From NCBI GenBank assembly GCA_002709045.1, contig PAPJ01000009.1:41058-88717 (forward strand): DNA of 47,660 nucleotides, given 5' to 3'. This document shows positions 16,874 to 25,617 of the stretch, one piece after another (the first letter of the stretch is position 1; the number at the start of each line of letters is the position of its first letter). The translations under genes and the position numbers were made by a program. The notes beneath the pieces were generated by a model that did no database searches, had not been told where the DNA came from, and saw only the letters and a list, made by a program, of their open reading frames with translations. Source of the stretch: Planctomycetaceae bacterium. Lineage in GTDB: Bacteria; Planctomycetota; Planctomycetia; Pirellulales; Pirellulaceae.

Positions 16874-18172
16874 ATGTCTTGTAAGAAATCGACTCATTGG
16901 AATCGTCGTACCGTGCTGCAGACGGCCGGTGTATCTTGGTTGACTTCTCTGGCAACAGGACTCACTTGCGCTCAGGAATCTTCCAGAGATCAGCGCCGGC
17001 CTCCGAAGAATGTAATTGTCCTGTGGATGCAGGGCGGGCCAAGTCAGCGTGATACTTTTGATCCGGCGGCATCCGCTCAGGAAGACTTTTCTGGTGGTGT
17101 CAAAGCGATTAAAACATCGGCACCGGAGATTGAAATAGCTTCTTCCCTACCACTGGTTGCCGAGCAGATGCAGCACCTGAGCGTGATTCGAAGTGTGATC
17201 AGTAAAGAAGGCGATCATGCTCGGGGTGTTTATAATATTAAGACCGGCTTTCGGCCGGATCCCACTTTAGTTCATCCCTCCATCGGTGCTGTTGTTTGTC
17301 ATCAGTTACCCGGTAAGAGTGATATTCCCAGACACGTTTCAATTCTTTCGACAAATCGTCCCGGTCGGGGAGGATATCTTGGAGATGTTTTTGATGCTTT
17401 TCAGATAGGTGATCCGTTGCTTCCAATTCCGGATGTCCGGGCTCGTGTGAGTCAGGAACGTCTGGAGAATCGTAATTCGGATTTGCTTGAAGTGGTGGAA
17501 TCCGAATTTTCTCGTGGGCGTTTAAGTAATTTGGATGCATCGAAAACGCTCCATCAGTTATCGATTCGACGTGCCTTGAAGATGATGACCTCGGAGCAGT
17601 TAAAAGCGTTCTCTGTAAAAGACACTCCCCAGTCTGTGTTGACGCGGTACGGAGATAATTCGTTTGGGCGTGGATGCTTTGTGGCGACCCGCTTAGTTAA
17701 AGCCGGCGTGCGATGTGTGGAAGTCACACTGGGAGGTTGGGATACCCATATAAATAATACCGCTGCTCAGCAAAACCGCATCCGTATACTTGATCCGGCT
17801 ATGGCAGCCATGGTGGCAGACCTAAAAGCTGACGGATTACTCGATGATACAGTTATTATTTGGGCAGGAGAATTTGGACGTACGCCGAAGTTAAATGCTG
17901 TAGGAGGTCGTGATCATTGGCCTCACGGATTTTCGGTAGTCGTGGGCGGTGGCGGCATACGTGGCGGCCAGGTGATTGGTCAAACCAACCCCACACCGGA
18001 TATCAGTATCAGCTACAAAACGACTGATGTGGTGCATCCGGTTTCTATTGCTGATCTACACGCGACGGTTCTGAAGGCTTTGTCGATCGACTATAGTCAG
18101 GAACTGCAAACACCGATTGGAAGGCCAATGGCAATCTCTGAGGGTACGCCGATTGAACAGTTGATTGGTTAA
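16874..18172 (+). CDS. DUF1501 family secreted protein (copy 1)
   Basis: The DUF1501 family belongs to the alkaline-phosphatase/sulfatase-like fold. Seen here are WMQGGPSQRDTFDP near the start, GGWDTH, and GEFGRTPKLN followed by GRDHWPHGFSVVVGGGG, which hold the expected metal-site Asp/His residues. The N-terminus NRRTVLQTAGVSWL looks like a twin-arginine export signal. The frame stays open to a TTG at 16832. ATG at 16874 is chosen because GAGGA lies about 11 bases upstream and it gives a normal Tat leader. The product is then 432 residues. It pairs with the preceding DUF1549/DUF1553 gene. The substrate is unknown. Confidence 0.9.
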   Translation: MSCKKSTHWNRRTVLQTAGVSWLTSLATGLTCAQESSRDQRRPPKNVIVLWMQGGPSQRDTFDPAASAQEDFSGGVKAIKTSAPEIEIASSLPLVAEQMQHLSVIRSVISKEGDHARGVYNIKTGFRPDPTLVHPSIGAVVCHQLPGKSDIPRHVSILSTNRPGRGGYLGDVFDAFQIGDPLLPIPDVRARVSQERLENRNSDLLEVVESEFSRGRLSNLDASKTLHQLSIRRALKMMTSEQLKAFSVKDTPQSVLTRYGDNSFGRGCFVATRLVKAGVRCVEVTLGGWDTHINNTAAQQNRIRILDPAMAAMVADLKADGLLDDTVIIWAGEFGRTPKLNAVGGRDHWPHGFSVVVGGGGIRGGQVIGQTNPTPDISISYKTTDVVHPVSIADLHATVLKALSIDYSQELQTPIGRPMAISEGTPIEQLIG

Positions 18173-18261
18173 TACTGTAGTGACCTAAGGCTCCGGTGGT
18201 CTGATATACTTACGTTTTCTAGAAAACAAAACTGTTTGAAATCTGTTAGGGAATTGAAAGT

Positions 18262-19116
18262 ATGTTTCAGCGAGTGATTGCGATTTGTTGTGTATTGAGT
18301 ATTGTTCTGATCAGCGTTCCGGTTGAAGCTGGCAAAATCAAATCTATGTTGAAAGGTCGCCATCGTACCGGGCAGCCAGGCCAGGGCTATGACGACACTT
18401 TGAATGTTCCCGGACAGTCCTGGGGCGTGCATGATAAAGAACGACCCGAGCCTTGGGTTATTACCCCCCCGTCAGCCAGCACGCAGGAAAAAGCAGGTTC
18501 CGCTCCTTCAGATGCGACAGTCCTTTTCGACGGCACAGACCTTGCTCATTGGCAAGGTGGCGATGGTGAGGCAAAGTGGATCGTTAAAGATGGTTATATG
18601 GAAGTTAATGGTACCGGTTCTATCCGTACTCGTGAGTCTTTCGGGAGTTGTCAATTGCACGTTGAATTCGCCACGCCAACGAAAATTCAAGGAGATAGTC
18701 AGGGCCGCGGTAACAGTGGTGTTATGATTATGGGACTCTACGAAATTCAGATACTGGACTCATTTGAAAACCGTAGTTATTCCGATGGCCAGGCTGGTGC
18801 AATTTACGGACAGTATCCTCCACTGGTCAATGCATCCCGTGGTCCCGGGCAATGGCAGGTGTTCGATATTGTTTTTGAAGCTCCGGAATTCGATGAAGAA
18901 GGAGCTCTGGTTAAACCTGCTCATATTACCGTATTGCACAACGGAGTGATTGTGCATAATCGAGCGACCAGCCTGGGGCAGGTTGCTCATCAAGATCCCC
19001 CTCAATGGAAAGCACATGCAGAAAAACTCCCGCTTACGCTTCAGGATCATGGCAACCCAATTCGATTCCGTAACGTCTGGATTCGTCCTTTGACAGGATA
19101 CGACTCTGATAAATAG
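18262..19116 (+). CDS. DUF1080 protein, 3-keto-disaccharide hydrolase-like, secreted
   Basis: A signal peptide of about 22 residues (ending VEA) and a basic linker precede a DUF1080 domain (about 85-280). Family landmarks are VLFDGTDLAHWQ, the GDSQGRGNSGVMIMGLYEIQILDS core, and an ending IRFRNVWIRPL. DUF1080 is a concanavalin-like fold, and members have been linked to hydrolysis of 3-keto-sugars, common in Planctomycetota and Bacteroidota. An extended -10-like TGATATACT lies upstream at about 18201-18209, so it may have its own promoter although DUF1501 copy 1 ends 89 bases before. Enzymatic specificity is not evident. Confidence 0.88.
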   Translation: MFQRVIAICCVLSIVLISVPVEAGKIKSMLKGRHRTGQPGQGYDDTLNVPGQSWGVHDKERPEPWVITPPSASTQEKAGSAPSDATVLFDGTDLAHWQGGDGEAKWIVKDGYMEVNGTGSIRTRESFGSCQLHVEFATPTKIQGDSQGRGNSGVMIMGLYEIQILDSFENRSYSDGQAGAIYGQYPPLVNASRGPGQWQVFDIVFEAPEFDEEGALVKPAHITVLHNGVIVHNRATSLGQVAHQDPPQWKAHAEKLPLTLQDHGNPIRFRNVWIRPLTGYDSDK

Positions 19117-19316
19117 TCCTCAAGCTAACGCAGGCTGGACGCGATTTAATTTGGCAATGGTGTTTTCTTATAAATCAGGCAACGGGGAAGAACCAATCGC
19201 TGCTGCATGCTTTCGGGTGAAGACAATCTTTATGGGATGTTTGAGCTGAATTTCGTACGATGATGATAGTGAGCAAACTGTATTTTAGTTTGGCCGGTCT
19301 GAGAGGTAATTAAAAG

Positions 19317-20120
19317 ATGATTACATTCCGTTGTTTGATGTGTTCCAGTACTGTCTTTGCTTCGGAACAAGAACAGGGGGCAATGGTTGACTGTCCGGAA
19401 TGTGGGGCCTCGCTAAATGTTCCTCAACAGTCCGTCGAAACACCTGCTCCTGTTCTTAACAGAGCAGATTCCAGAGTGCCGGGCCGTCAGGATCAGGCAT
19501 ATGCTGCTGAATCGGTCTCCACGAAATCTATTTTTCGTGCCAAACGTAAAGCTCAGCAGGATGCGGAAGCTGATGGAAAGGTCTTTGACAGTTCCAGGTT
19601 TGATCAGGATAAAACTTCCCGAAAGACGGTGGCTGCAGTTGTCGCGGTATTTGTCATAGCGATGGGGGGGTATGCCTACTATTTAAACCGTCCAGTGGAG
19701 CGGTTGGTATTGACTGATGAAGTGGCAACTCAGTTGTTACAGGGAGTTAATACCAGTGATGACTCGTCACTGACTTCGCTCATGGATAATTACATGGATG
19801 CGCAGTGCACCTGTACCGAAATGATGGGCAGGATTTTGATGTATATTGACACGCAGGAAAAGCTGGATGAAGTTTTGGAAGATCTGAAACGTCTTTCACA
19901 AATTGCACTTATTCAAAACCCACGGATAAATGCAATTGATCGGAATCGTGCAGATATGGAGATAATGTCTGTTATGGAGGAGTATAAAAGTCGTCAGGCC
20001 GGTGCCCACAGTAAATTGGAGAAGGAAGTCATCCGAATTCAAAAGATTAACCCCGGCTTAGCGAACAGCCTGAAAGACAATGTGGCTGCCATTGGAATGC
20101 TCGACATGTTCCAAAACTAA
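19317..20120 (+). CDS. Zinc-ribbon membrane protein, function unknown
   Basis: The N-terminus has a CxxC...CxxC zinc-ribbon (residues about 5-32, CLMC and CPEC) of the kind found at the start of many planctomycete proteins. A polar linker follows. A single membrane helix lies at about 103-123, and a helical C-terminal region of about 145 residues contains two adjacent cysteines (CTC). GAGAGGT ten bases upstream supports ATG at 19317. The zinc-ribbon module resembles the first 37 residues of the repeat protein at 34555-36447. The remainder matches nothing I recognise. Confidence 0.7.
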   Translation: MITFRCLMCSSTVFASEQEQGAMVDCPECGASLNVPQQSVETPAPVLNRADSRVPGRQDQAYAAESVSTKSIFRAKRKAQQDAEADGKVFDSSRFDQDKTSRKTVAAVVAVFVIAMGGYAYYLNRPVERLVLTDEVATQLLQGVNTSDDSSLTSLMDNYMDAQCTCTEMMGRILMYIDTQEKLDEVLEDLKRLSQIALIQNPRINAIDRNRADMEIMSVMEEYKSRQAGAHSKLEKEVIRIQKINPGLANSLKDNVAAIGMLDMFQN

Positions 20121-20494
20121 GTTGAGATTAATATCGTTAAACCGATCATATCACTGACAAGCATATAGTTTCAGCGGCTACCTAAACCTCTCTTTAAGGC
20201 CATTTCGTTTCGAACTTGAAGGTTGTTAATCCGGCTCCAATACGTGTCGGCCTGCAATATAAAGATGCGAAGCACTTGCACGGTTTCCCACCTCGTTTAT
20301 TAGTCGGATCTTTGGGCATAGATCAAGAAAATTATCGCCTTGTAGCCATTCAACTGTGCGGCTGAAAAGGGGAAAAAAGCCTGAAAGCAGGCGATGTCAC
20401 ATAATAGCAGGACGGGATTTCTCAAAGCTGCGACTTGTAGTACGATAAATGATCTATAAATCTTCTTCCCTTAGCGCGGATAAAGTACTTCACC
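20121..20494 (+). other. 374-base intergenic region before ychF
   Basis: No gene, tRNA or recognised riboswitch was seen. It contains a small perfect hairpin, GCCTG/CAGGC with an AAAG loop, at 20379-20392, with no T-run after it. An AT-rich stretch containing TATAAA (about 20455) lies roughly 40 bases before the ychF start and may be a -10 region. Confidence 0.5.
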
Positions 20495-21586
20495 ATGGAA
20501 GCAGGAATTGTCGGTTTACCGAACGTAGGTAAAAGCACATTGTTTAATGCACTAACCAGTTCTCAGGGAGCTGAAAGTGCAAACTATCCTTTTTGCACGA
20601 TCGAACCGAATGAGGGTATTGTACCCGTTCCTGATAGCCGTCTGGAGGTGATCAGCAGCCACATCACAACTCAGAAAGTGATTCCGGCGATTCTCAAACT
20701 GGTCGATATCGCCGGGATTGTTAAAGGAGCCAGCGAAGGGGAAGGTCTGGGAAACAAATTTCTGAGTCACATCCGTGAGGTCGATGCTATTTTGCAGGTC
20801 GTTCGTTGTTTTGAAGATGATGACGTCATTCATGTTTCTGGTAAAGTTGACCCGCTCGATGATATTGAGATCATTGAGGCTGAGTTAATGATTGCAGATA
20901 TACAAACGCTGGAAAATGCTTTAAATAAAGCTGAACGCACTGCTCGGAGTGGCGATAAGGACGCAAAGGCAACGGTTGAAGTCGTAAAAAAATGCCTCGG
21001 GCATTTGGGGCAGGATAAGCCACTGCGGAGCCTGGGACTGAATGACGCTGAGCTCAAGTGGGTAAATAGCTATGGTTTGTTGACTCTCAAACCGGTCTTG
21101 TATGTTGCGAATGTATCTGAAGATGATCTCAACGGCGAGAGTGAATTTGTTCAGCGAGTCCGGGATTATGCTGTTCAGGTGAATGCCGGAGTTGTGCATG
21201 TTTGTGCCCGTCTGGAAGCTGAGATTGCTGAATTGGATGAAGAAGACCGCGAAGAGATGTTGCAGTCTGTAGGTTTGATCGAACCTTCGTTAGCAGCTCT
21301 TGCTCGAGAAGCTTACGCAACTCTGGGGCTGCAAAGCTACTTTACAGCCGGTGAAAAGGAAGTCCGCGCATGGACGGTTCCGATTGGTGCAACAGCTCCT
21401 CAGGCAGCAGGTGTGATTCATACCGATTTTGAACGAGGGTTTATTCGGGCTGAAGTATTCTCACTCGATGATTTGATTGAACACGGAAGCGAAAAAGAAA
21501 TTCGTAATGCCGGATGTTTACGTGTCGAAGGTAAGGGTTATGAAATGCAGGATGGTGACATTTGTCACTTCCTGTTTAATGTTTAG
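20495..21586 (+). CDS. ychF: Ribosome-binding ATPase YchF (Obg family)
   Basis: The 363-residue length matches the family. The P-loop is GLPNVGKST (7-15). FCTIEPNEG follows in the switch region, and then [20 protein letters not shown] with the G3-type motif. A helical coiled-coil insertion lies in the middle. The C-terminal TGS domain starts near [15 protein letters not shown] and ends in the family-typical [15 protein letters not shown] segment. YchF binds the ribosome and prefers ATP to GTP, and is a near-universal housekeeping protein. It ends 10 bases from the convergent gene at 21597, so there is no room for a separate terminator. Confidence 0.97.
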   Translation: MEAGIVGLPNVGKSTLFNALTSSQGAESANYPFCTIEPNEGIVPVPDSRLEVISSHITTQKVIPAILKLVDIAGIVKGASEGEGLGNKFLSHIREVDAILQVVRCFEDDDVIHVSGKVDPLDDIEIIEAELMIADIQTLENALNKAERTARSGDKDAKATVEVVKKCLGHLGQDKPLRSLGLNDAELKWVNSYGLLTLKPVLYVANVSEDDLNGESEFVQRVRDYAVQVNAGVVHVCARLEAEIAELDEEDREEMLQSVGLIEPSLAALAREAYATLGLQSYFTAGEKEVRAWTVPIGATAPQAAGVIHTDFERGFIRAEVFSLDDLIEHGSEKEIRNAGCLRVEGKGYEMQDGDICHFLFNV

Positions 21587-21596
21587 AGGTCAGCCG

Positions 21597-23414
21597 CTAC
21601 TTTTTCCAGGCGTACCCAAGTTTAAATTGGCTACGCTTATAATCTGATCCAACAACAGCACCTTCGATGCGGACGATTGTGTTGCCGCTTTGATTGGTCC
21701 ATTCGTAGAGGCCGATGCGGTTTGGCCCAGCTTCAGTGGCTATCCATACTTTTTCGCTGTCCAGAGAGATCTCACGCGTTCGTTCGGCCTGATGCTCAAG
21801 TGCATAGAATTCCGGGATACCAACATCGCCGTCCCGCAAGCGACCGACGGTCCAGCGAAATGTCCCCTGACTTGTATTCCGCGCTAAGGTAACCGGAAGC
21901 GGCAGATTGAGCCGCGAATCCTGCACGTCGACTTTGTACATAACCTGATTGTAGTTGTATCCCGGAGTTGGATTTTTATTTCCCGAAAACATGTTGGTAT
22001 AGGTGCCTTCAAAGTAGATCGTCCGACCACCGTCTTTATTAAACAACGGATGTTGTTTTGGATTATAAAAGCTGTAGTCATTGTGAGTGACTATTTTACG
22101 GGCGTATTTCCAGGGCCCGATTGGCGCCGGTGCTTCGGCGTACCAAATTTCACCAAGCAGGCTGGAACCGCCGATTTGACTGATAAGCAAAACATAGCGA
22201 CCTTTTAGTTGGTTGTAGTAAACACTGCCGTGTTGAGTACGAATGATCTTTCCCGTTTCGAAATCAACGAGGCTGTTGTCGGCTTCGTATTCCTGAATTT
22301 CTTTATTAGCAATCAGTTTGGATGCGATTTCATCGGTCATTACCGGGGCAATGTTTGTCCAGCGATACGTTAGTCCTCCATTTGCATCGCGTACGGCGCG
22401 ATAGGAATTACCGGTGGTCCTGCTAAGTGGAGTATAGGCCTGATATTGTCTGGCCGTCAGGATTGCCTCCGCTTTGGCTGGTACTCTTACAAATGGCATG
22501 CCACCGGCGAAATAGAAGTACTCAGTTTCATTGTTCGGATCCTGATATCTTAAAGCGTGTCCTTTGGGGATGACCTGCTGGGAAACAGGGAATTTCATGC
22601 GTTCAAACCACACTTGTTTGTCAAAGCTGAATTCAGCGATGCCTCGCTGGTAGACATTCAGCGGCGCTTTGACTTTCATGAATACGGCAAACAGTCGATT
22701 AGATCCATCGTCTTCCCTGGTTTTCATCAGGCAGTCCAGCCAGGTTAGTCCTTCGCCGGCTAATCGGGCTGTTTCTTTAGCAAAACCATCACTTCTTGTG
22801 AAGTATTCAAATTCAACTCCTTTGTCAGGATCGAGACCACCAGTATTGATCCGCCGGGAACGTGCTCCGGATACATGAAAATTTCCCAGCGGATATTTGA
22901 TGCGATTAGTATCTCCCCAAAACCAGTAAATGTAGTCGCCGAAAGATTCACAGAGAACACTGTCGCAACCTAAGACATTACCGGGTACATCATCCTTAAT
23001 GGGGAAGGGAATATTCACAAGTTTGCTATCGCCGTAGATTCCCTGACCTGTAATGCGGTAGAGTCTTTCGGCAATATTGATACGATCGATTTTAAGCGTG
23101 ACCGTTGAGCCGGGTCTCGTCTGCACTTTAGTACCCCGATATCCAAATCCGTCCTGAGGATACTCATATCCGTGGCTTTTAATATGAAAGAACACTTCCT
23201 GATCCATCAGACCGGGTTCGAAGAATGCAATCACGCCGTTACTATCGGTGTAGTAAACGCGTTCGTTTACCGTCTTCAATTCGACCAGAGGTACGCCCCG
23301 ATTGGTTTTGGAATCCACAATCCGAATGGTCGTATACCTGCCGCTCTGTGCCGATACAAAGCCAGCCTGTAACAACAGAATGAAAATGCAGAGTTTCTTG
23401 ATGTGTGGTTTCAT
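21597..23414 (-). CDS. Secreted protein with carboxypeptidase-regulatory-like N-domain and propeller-like C-domain
   Basis: The 605-residue protein has a signal peptide of about 22 residues (ending VSA). About 28-115 resembles a transthyretin/carboxypeptidase-regulatory beta-sandwich (TTIRIVDSKTNRGVPLVELKTVN...YYTDSNGVIAF). The remainder looks like a beta-propeller of the kind found in glycoside-hydrolase-like families, with several YWFWGD, YYFAGGMPF and IYFEGTYTNMFSG blades. It may bind or cleave an extracellular glycan. No catalytic residues could be assigned, so enzyme activity is a guess. It is transcribed towards ychF and divergently from the symporter genes, suggesting but not proving a shared sugar-uptake role. 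Confidence 0.7.
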   Translation of the reverse strand: MKPHIKKLCIFILLLQAGFVSAQSGRYTTIRIVDSKTNRGVPLVELKTVNERVYYTDSNGVIAFFEPGLMDQEVFFHIKSHGYEYPQDGFGYRGTKVQTRPGSTVTLKIDRINIAERLYRITGQGIYGDSKLVNIPFPIKDDVPGNVLGCDSVLCESFGDYIYWFWGDTNRIKYPLGNFHVSGARSRRINTGGLDPDKGVEFEYFTRSDGFAKETARLAGEGLTWLDCLMKTREDDGSNRLFAVFMKVKAPLNVYQRGIAEFSFDKQVWFERMKFPVSQQVIPKGHALRYQDPNNETEYFYFAGGMPFVRVPAKAEAILTARQYQAYTPLSRTTGNSYRAVRDANGGLTYRWTNIAPVMTDEIASKLIANKEIQEYEADNSLVDFETGKIIRTQHGSVYYNQLKGRYVLLISQIGGSSLLGEIWYAEAPAPIGPWKYARKIVTHNDYSFYNPKQHPLFNKDGGRTIYFEGTYTNMFSGNKNPTPGYNYNQVMYKVDVQDSRLNLPLPVTLARNTSQGTFRWTVGRLRDGDVGIPEFYALEHQAERTREISLDSEKVWIATEAGPNRIGLYEWTNQSGNTIVRIEGAVVGSDYKRSQFKLGYAWKK

Positions 23415-23459
23415 GACACGATCAGATGTGGAAAGAAATGGGATGTATGCAACTGGATG

Positions 23460-23489
23460 TTGATTTTAGCCTACCGGGCACCTTATATT
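23460..23489 (+). promoter_or_regulatory. Candidate promoter for the symporter operon
   Basis: TTGATT (23460-23465) and TATATT (23484-23489) are separated by 18 bases, about 54 bases before the first gene. It is a sequence match only. The 128-base gap is divergent, so it could also hold minus-strand signals for the neighbouring secreted protein. Confidence 0.3.
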
Positions 23490-23542
23490 CGACAGACAAG
23501 AATTAGTTTTTTGCAGATTCCCACCATACGTCAGTCTTGTTT

Positions 23543-24127
23543 ATGAAATATCTCCCCGCCGTCATTGTTCTCTTACTACTTTGGGTAGGTGTTTTCCAGA
23601 TTTTCACCACAAATCACCCCGATGACGCGTCGGGTTATCCGCATACACGGCAGGAGTTAGCACAGCCTGACGGAGCCTCGCAGACGATGATGTTTCAGGG
23701 AGGTACAGGCAGAGACCGGCATATGCAGGTTGCCGGTGCCGGTCTGTTATTCGGGGTGGTTACACTTGTTGGCTTTTCACTTTTGATCGCCTGGGGATGC
23801 CGCTCCAGAAACAGTAATCGGGAGATTGCGGCTTTCTTTTGGAACCTGATGGTCATGGTTGGAATTGTTTATATTGCCGTTTTCCTGATGATGGTGATTG
23901 CCTATCAATCGTCCTGGGATAATCCTTATGAGCCTCACTATCTTGGTGCATTTCCAGTGGGGACCACGCTGATGTTTCTGGGAATTTGTGGCGTTCCGGC
24001 TGGATTTATTGTGCTGTACGTGTTGTTCTACCGGGAGTTTATTCTGCCTGAAAAGTCACTGACTCGATTCAAAGAATTAGTGGATTCCCGGAAGGCCGCC
24101 GGACAGTCATATGAGGACGCATCGTAA
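23543..24127 (+). CDS. Four-helix membrane protein coupled to a sodium:solute symporter
   Basis: The 194-residue protein has hydrophobic helices at about 4-20, 63-85, 97-121 and 138-163 and a short charged C-terminal tail. I do not recognise the family. The stop codon overlaps the symporter start (TAATG), so translation is probably coupled and the two may form a complex, in the way small membrane subunits accompany some other transporters. The frame is open to a TTG at 23537. The ATG at 23543 gives the more normal N-terminus (MKYLPAVIVLLL). Partnership is inference from arrangement alone. Confidence 0.65.
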   Translation: MKYLPAVIVLLLLWVGVFQIFTTNHPDDASGYPHTRQELAQPDGASQTMMFQGGTGRDRHMQVAGAGLLFGVVTLVGFSLLIAWGCRSRNSNREIAAFFWNLMVMVGIVYIAVFLMMVIAYQSSWDNPYEPHYLGAFPVGTTLMFLGICGVPAGFIVLYVLFYREFILPEKSLTRFKELVDSRKAAGQSYEDAS

Positions 24128-25611
24128 TGGAAGCGTACCGTTCATATATCGTCTTCGGTTGTATTCTGGCTTACATGCTGATGTGTATTGCCGTCGGTTT
24201 ATGGGCCATGCGTCGTACAAAAAATACTAGCGACTTCTTTATGGCTGGCCGTCATTTGGGAGTACTGGTTACCAGTGCGGCAGTATTTGCCAGCACGATG
24301 AGCGGCTTTGGTTTCGTCGGTGGTCCGGGAATTGCCTATAAATCCGGCACCAGCTCATTTTGGATGATGATCAGCATTTCAGTTGGGATGTGTATTATGT
24401 TTTTCCTGCTTGGAAAACGTTTACGATTGCTGGCCGGACTGACCAATTCACTTTCTGTGCCGGAAATCGTTGCTTCAAGATACAAATCAAATCGGACGGG
24501 AGGCCTGATGGCTATTGCCCTGTTGCCGGGCGTTCTGATTTATCTGGCCGTTCAGATCAAAGCTATGGCCGTGGTGCTTTTTGATTTACTTCAGGATTTG
24601 GATTGGACCAGCAGTATTTCCCTCGAGTGGTGCTTCGTCATTTGCTGTAGCGTTTTGGTGTTTTATTGTGTGACCGGTGGCATGGTAGCTTCGGTGTATA
24701 CCGACTTTATCCAGGGAATGATTATGATTGGCGCCGCGTTGCTCGTGTTCTATGCGGCGATGACCACGCTTGATGGCGGATTTACGGAAATGGCTCAGAT
24801 TATCACTGCAGATGATCCTGAGAGTATGCAGCCGTGGGGCACGATGGGGATGATTTCATGTCTCTCGATTTATTTCATTATGGCCTTCGGTGTTTGTGGC
24901 CAGCCACATGTTATCAGTAAGTTGATGATGACTAGAAATCCTGAGGACAGCCGACACTTACTGCCGTTGTCTCTTGGCGGATTTATTCTTTCGGCAATCC
25001 TTTGGGTGTCGATTGGAATTACGATGCGTGCAGTTGTTGTGGGTGATTTTCATCTGCCGCTTACTGATGCCGATCAGGCCAGTTCCGCATTTCTCACTCA
25101 GTATGCTCATCCGGCACTGGCAGGCGTTGTCTTTGCTGGTTTGTTTGCTGCGATCATGTCAACGGCCGACAGCTTTCTCAATATTGGAGCGGCGGCGATT
25201 GTGCATGATTTGCCGAGGCTGATGTTTAATCGCAAGATCAGCAATGAGCTTACATGGGCGCGTGTCATGACTGTAATTATTGCAGTAGGCGCGGCCTTGA
25301 TCGCGTATTTTGCCGAGGACACGGTTGCTATGCTGGGCGTGATGGGCTGGAGTGCGTTTGCGATTGCCTTTGTACCGACGGTTGCTCTGGGATTAAATTG
25401 GCGACGTGCCAATCGCCTTGGCGCCGAAATGTCAGTCCTCTCGGGCTTTGTCGTATACGGTCTGATTTTTTTCAACGAAACGACGTTGCCGTTTGATTTC
25501 CACCCGGGAGCCTTCTCATTGTTGGTGGCGGTGACTGTCTTCTTTCTGATCTCACTAGCGACACCTCCGGATGCAATTGAACCGGACGTTGAAGAACTTT
25601 TGGAATTATAG
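24127..25611 (+). CDS. Sodium:solute symporter (SSS family)
   Basis: The 494-residue protein has about 13 membrane helices. The N-terminal region NTSDFFMAGRHLG followed by ASTMSGFGFVGGPGIAYKSG is the typical SSS start, and AIMSTADSFLNIGAAAIVHD in the middle is the most diagnostic family segment (Na2-site helix). It should import a solute together with Na+. The substrate cannot be determined. Its start overlaps the preceding small membrane gene, and it ends 6 bases from the convergent DUF1501 gene. Nearby secreted carbohydrate-type proteins make a sugar or organic acid plausible. Confidence 0.93.
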   Translation: MEAYRSYIVFGCILAYMLMCIAVGLWAMRRTKNTSDFFMAGRHLGVLVTSAAVFASTMSGFGFVGGPGIAYKSGTSSFWMMISISVGMCIMFFLLGKRLRLLAGLTNSLSVPEIVASRYKSNRTGGLMAIALLPGVLIYLAVQIKAMAVVLFDLLQDLDWTSSISLEWCFVICCSVLVFYCVTGGMVASVYTDFIQGMIMIGAALLVFYAAMTTLDGGFTEMAQIITADDPESMQPWGTMGMISCLSIYFIMAFGVCGQPHVISKLMMTRNPEDSRHLLPLSLGGFILSAILWVSIGITMRAVVVGDFHLPLTDADQASSAFLTQYAHPALAGVVFAGLFAAIMSTADSFLNIGAAAIVHDLPRLMFNRKISNELTWARVMTVIIAVGAALIAYFAEDTVAMLGVMGWSAFAIAFVPTVALGLNWRRANRLGAEMSVLSGFVVYGLIFFNETTLPFDFHPGAFSLLVAVTVFFLISLATPPDAIEPDVEELLEL

Positions 25612-25617
25612 CCTCTT

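Noticed and set aside
20379..20392. Small GCCTG/CAGGC hairpin before ychF
   Set aside because: The stem is only five pairs and has no T-run; there is no match to a known riboswitch that I can recognise.
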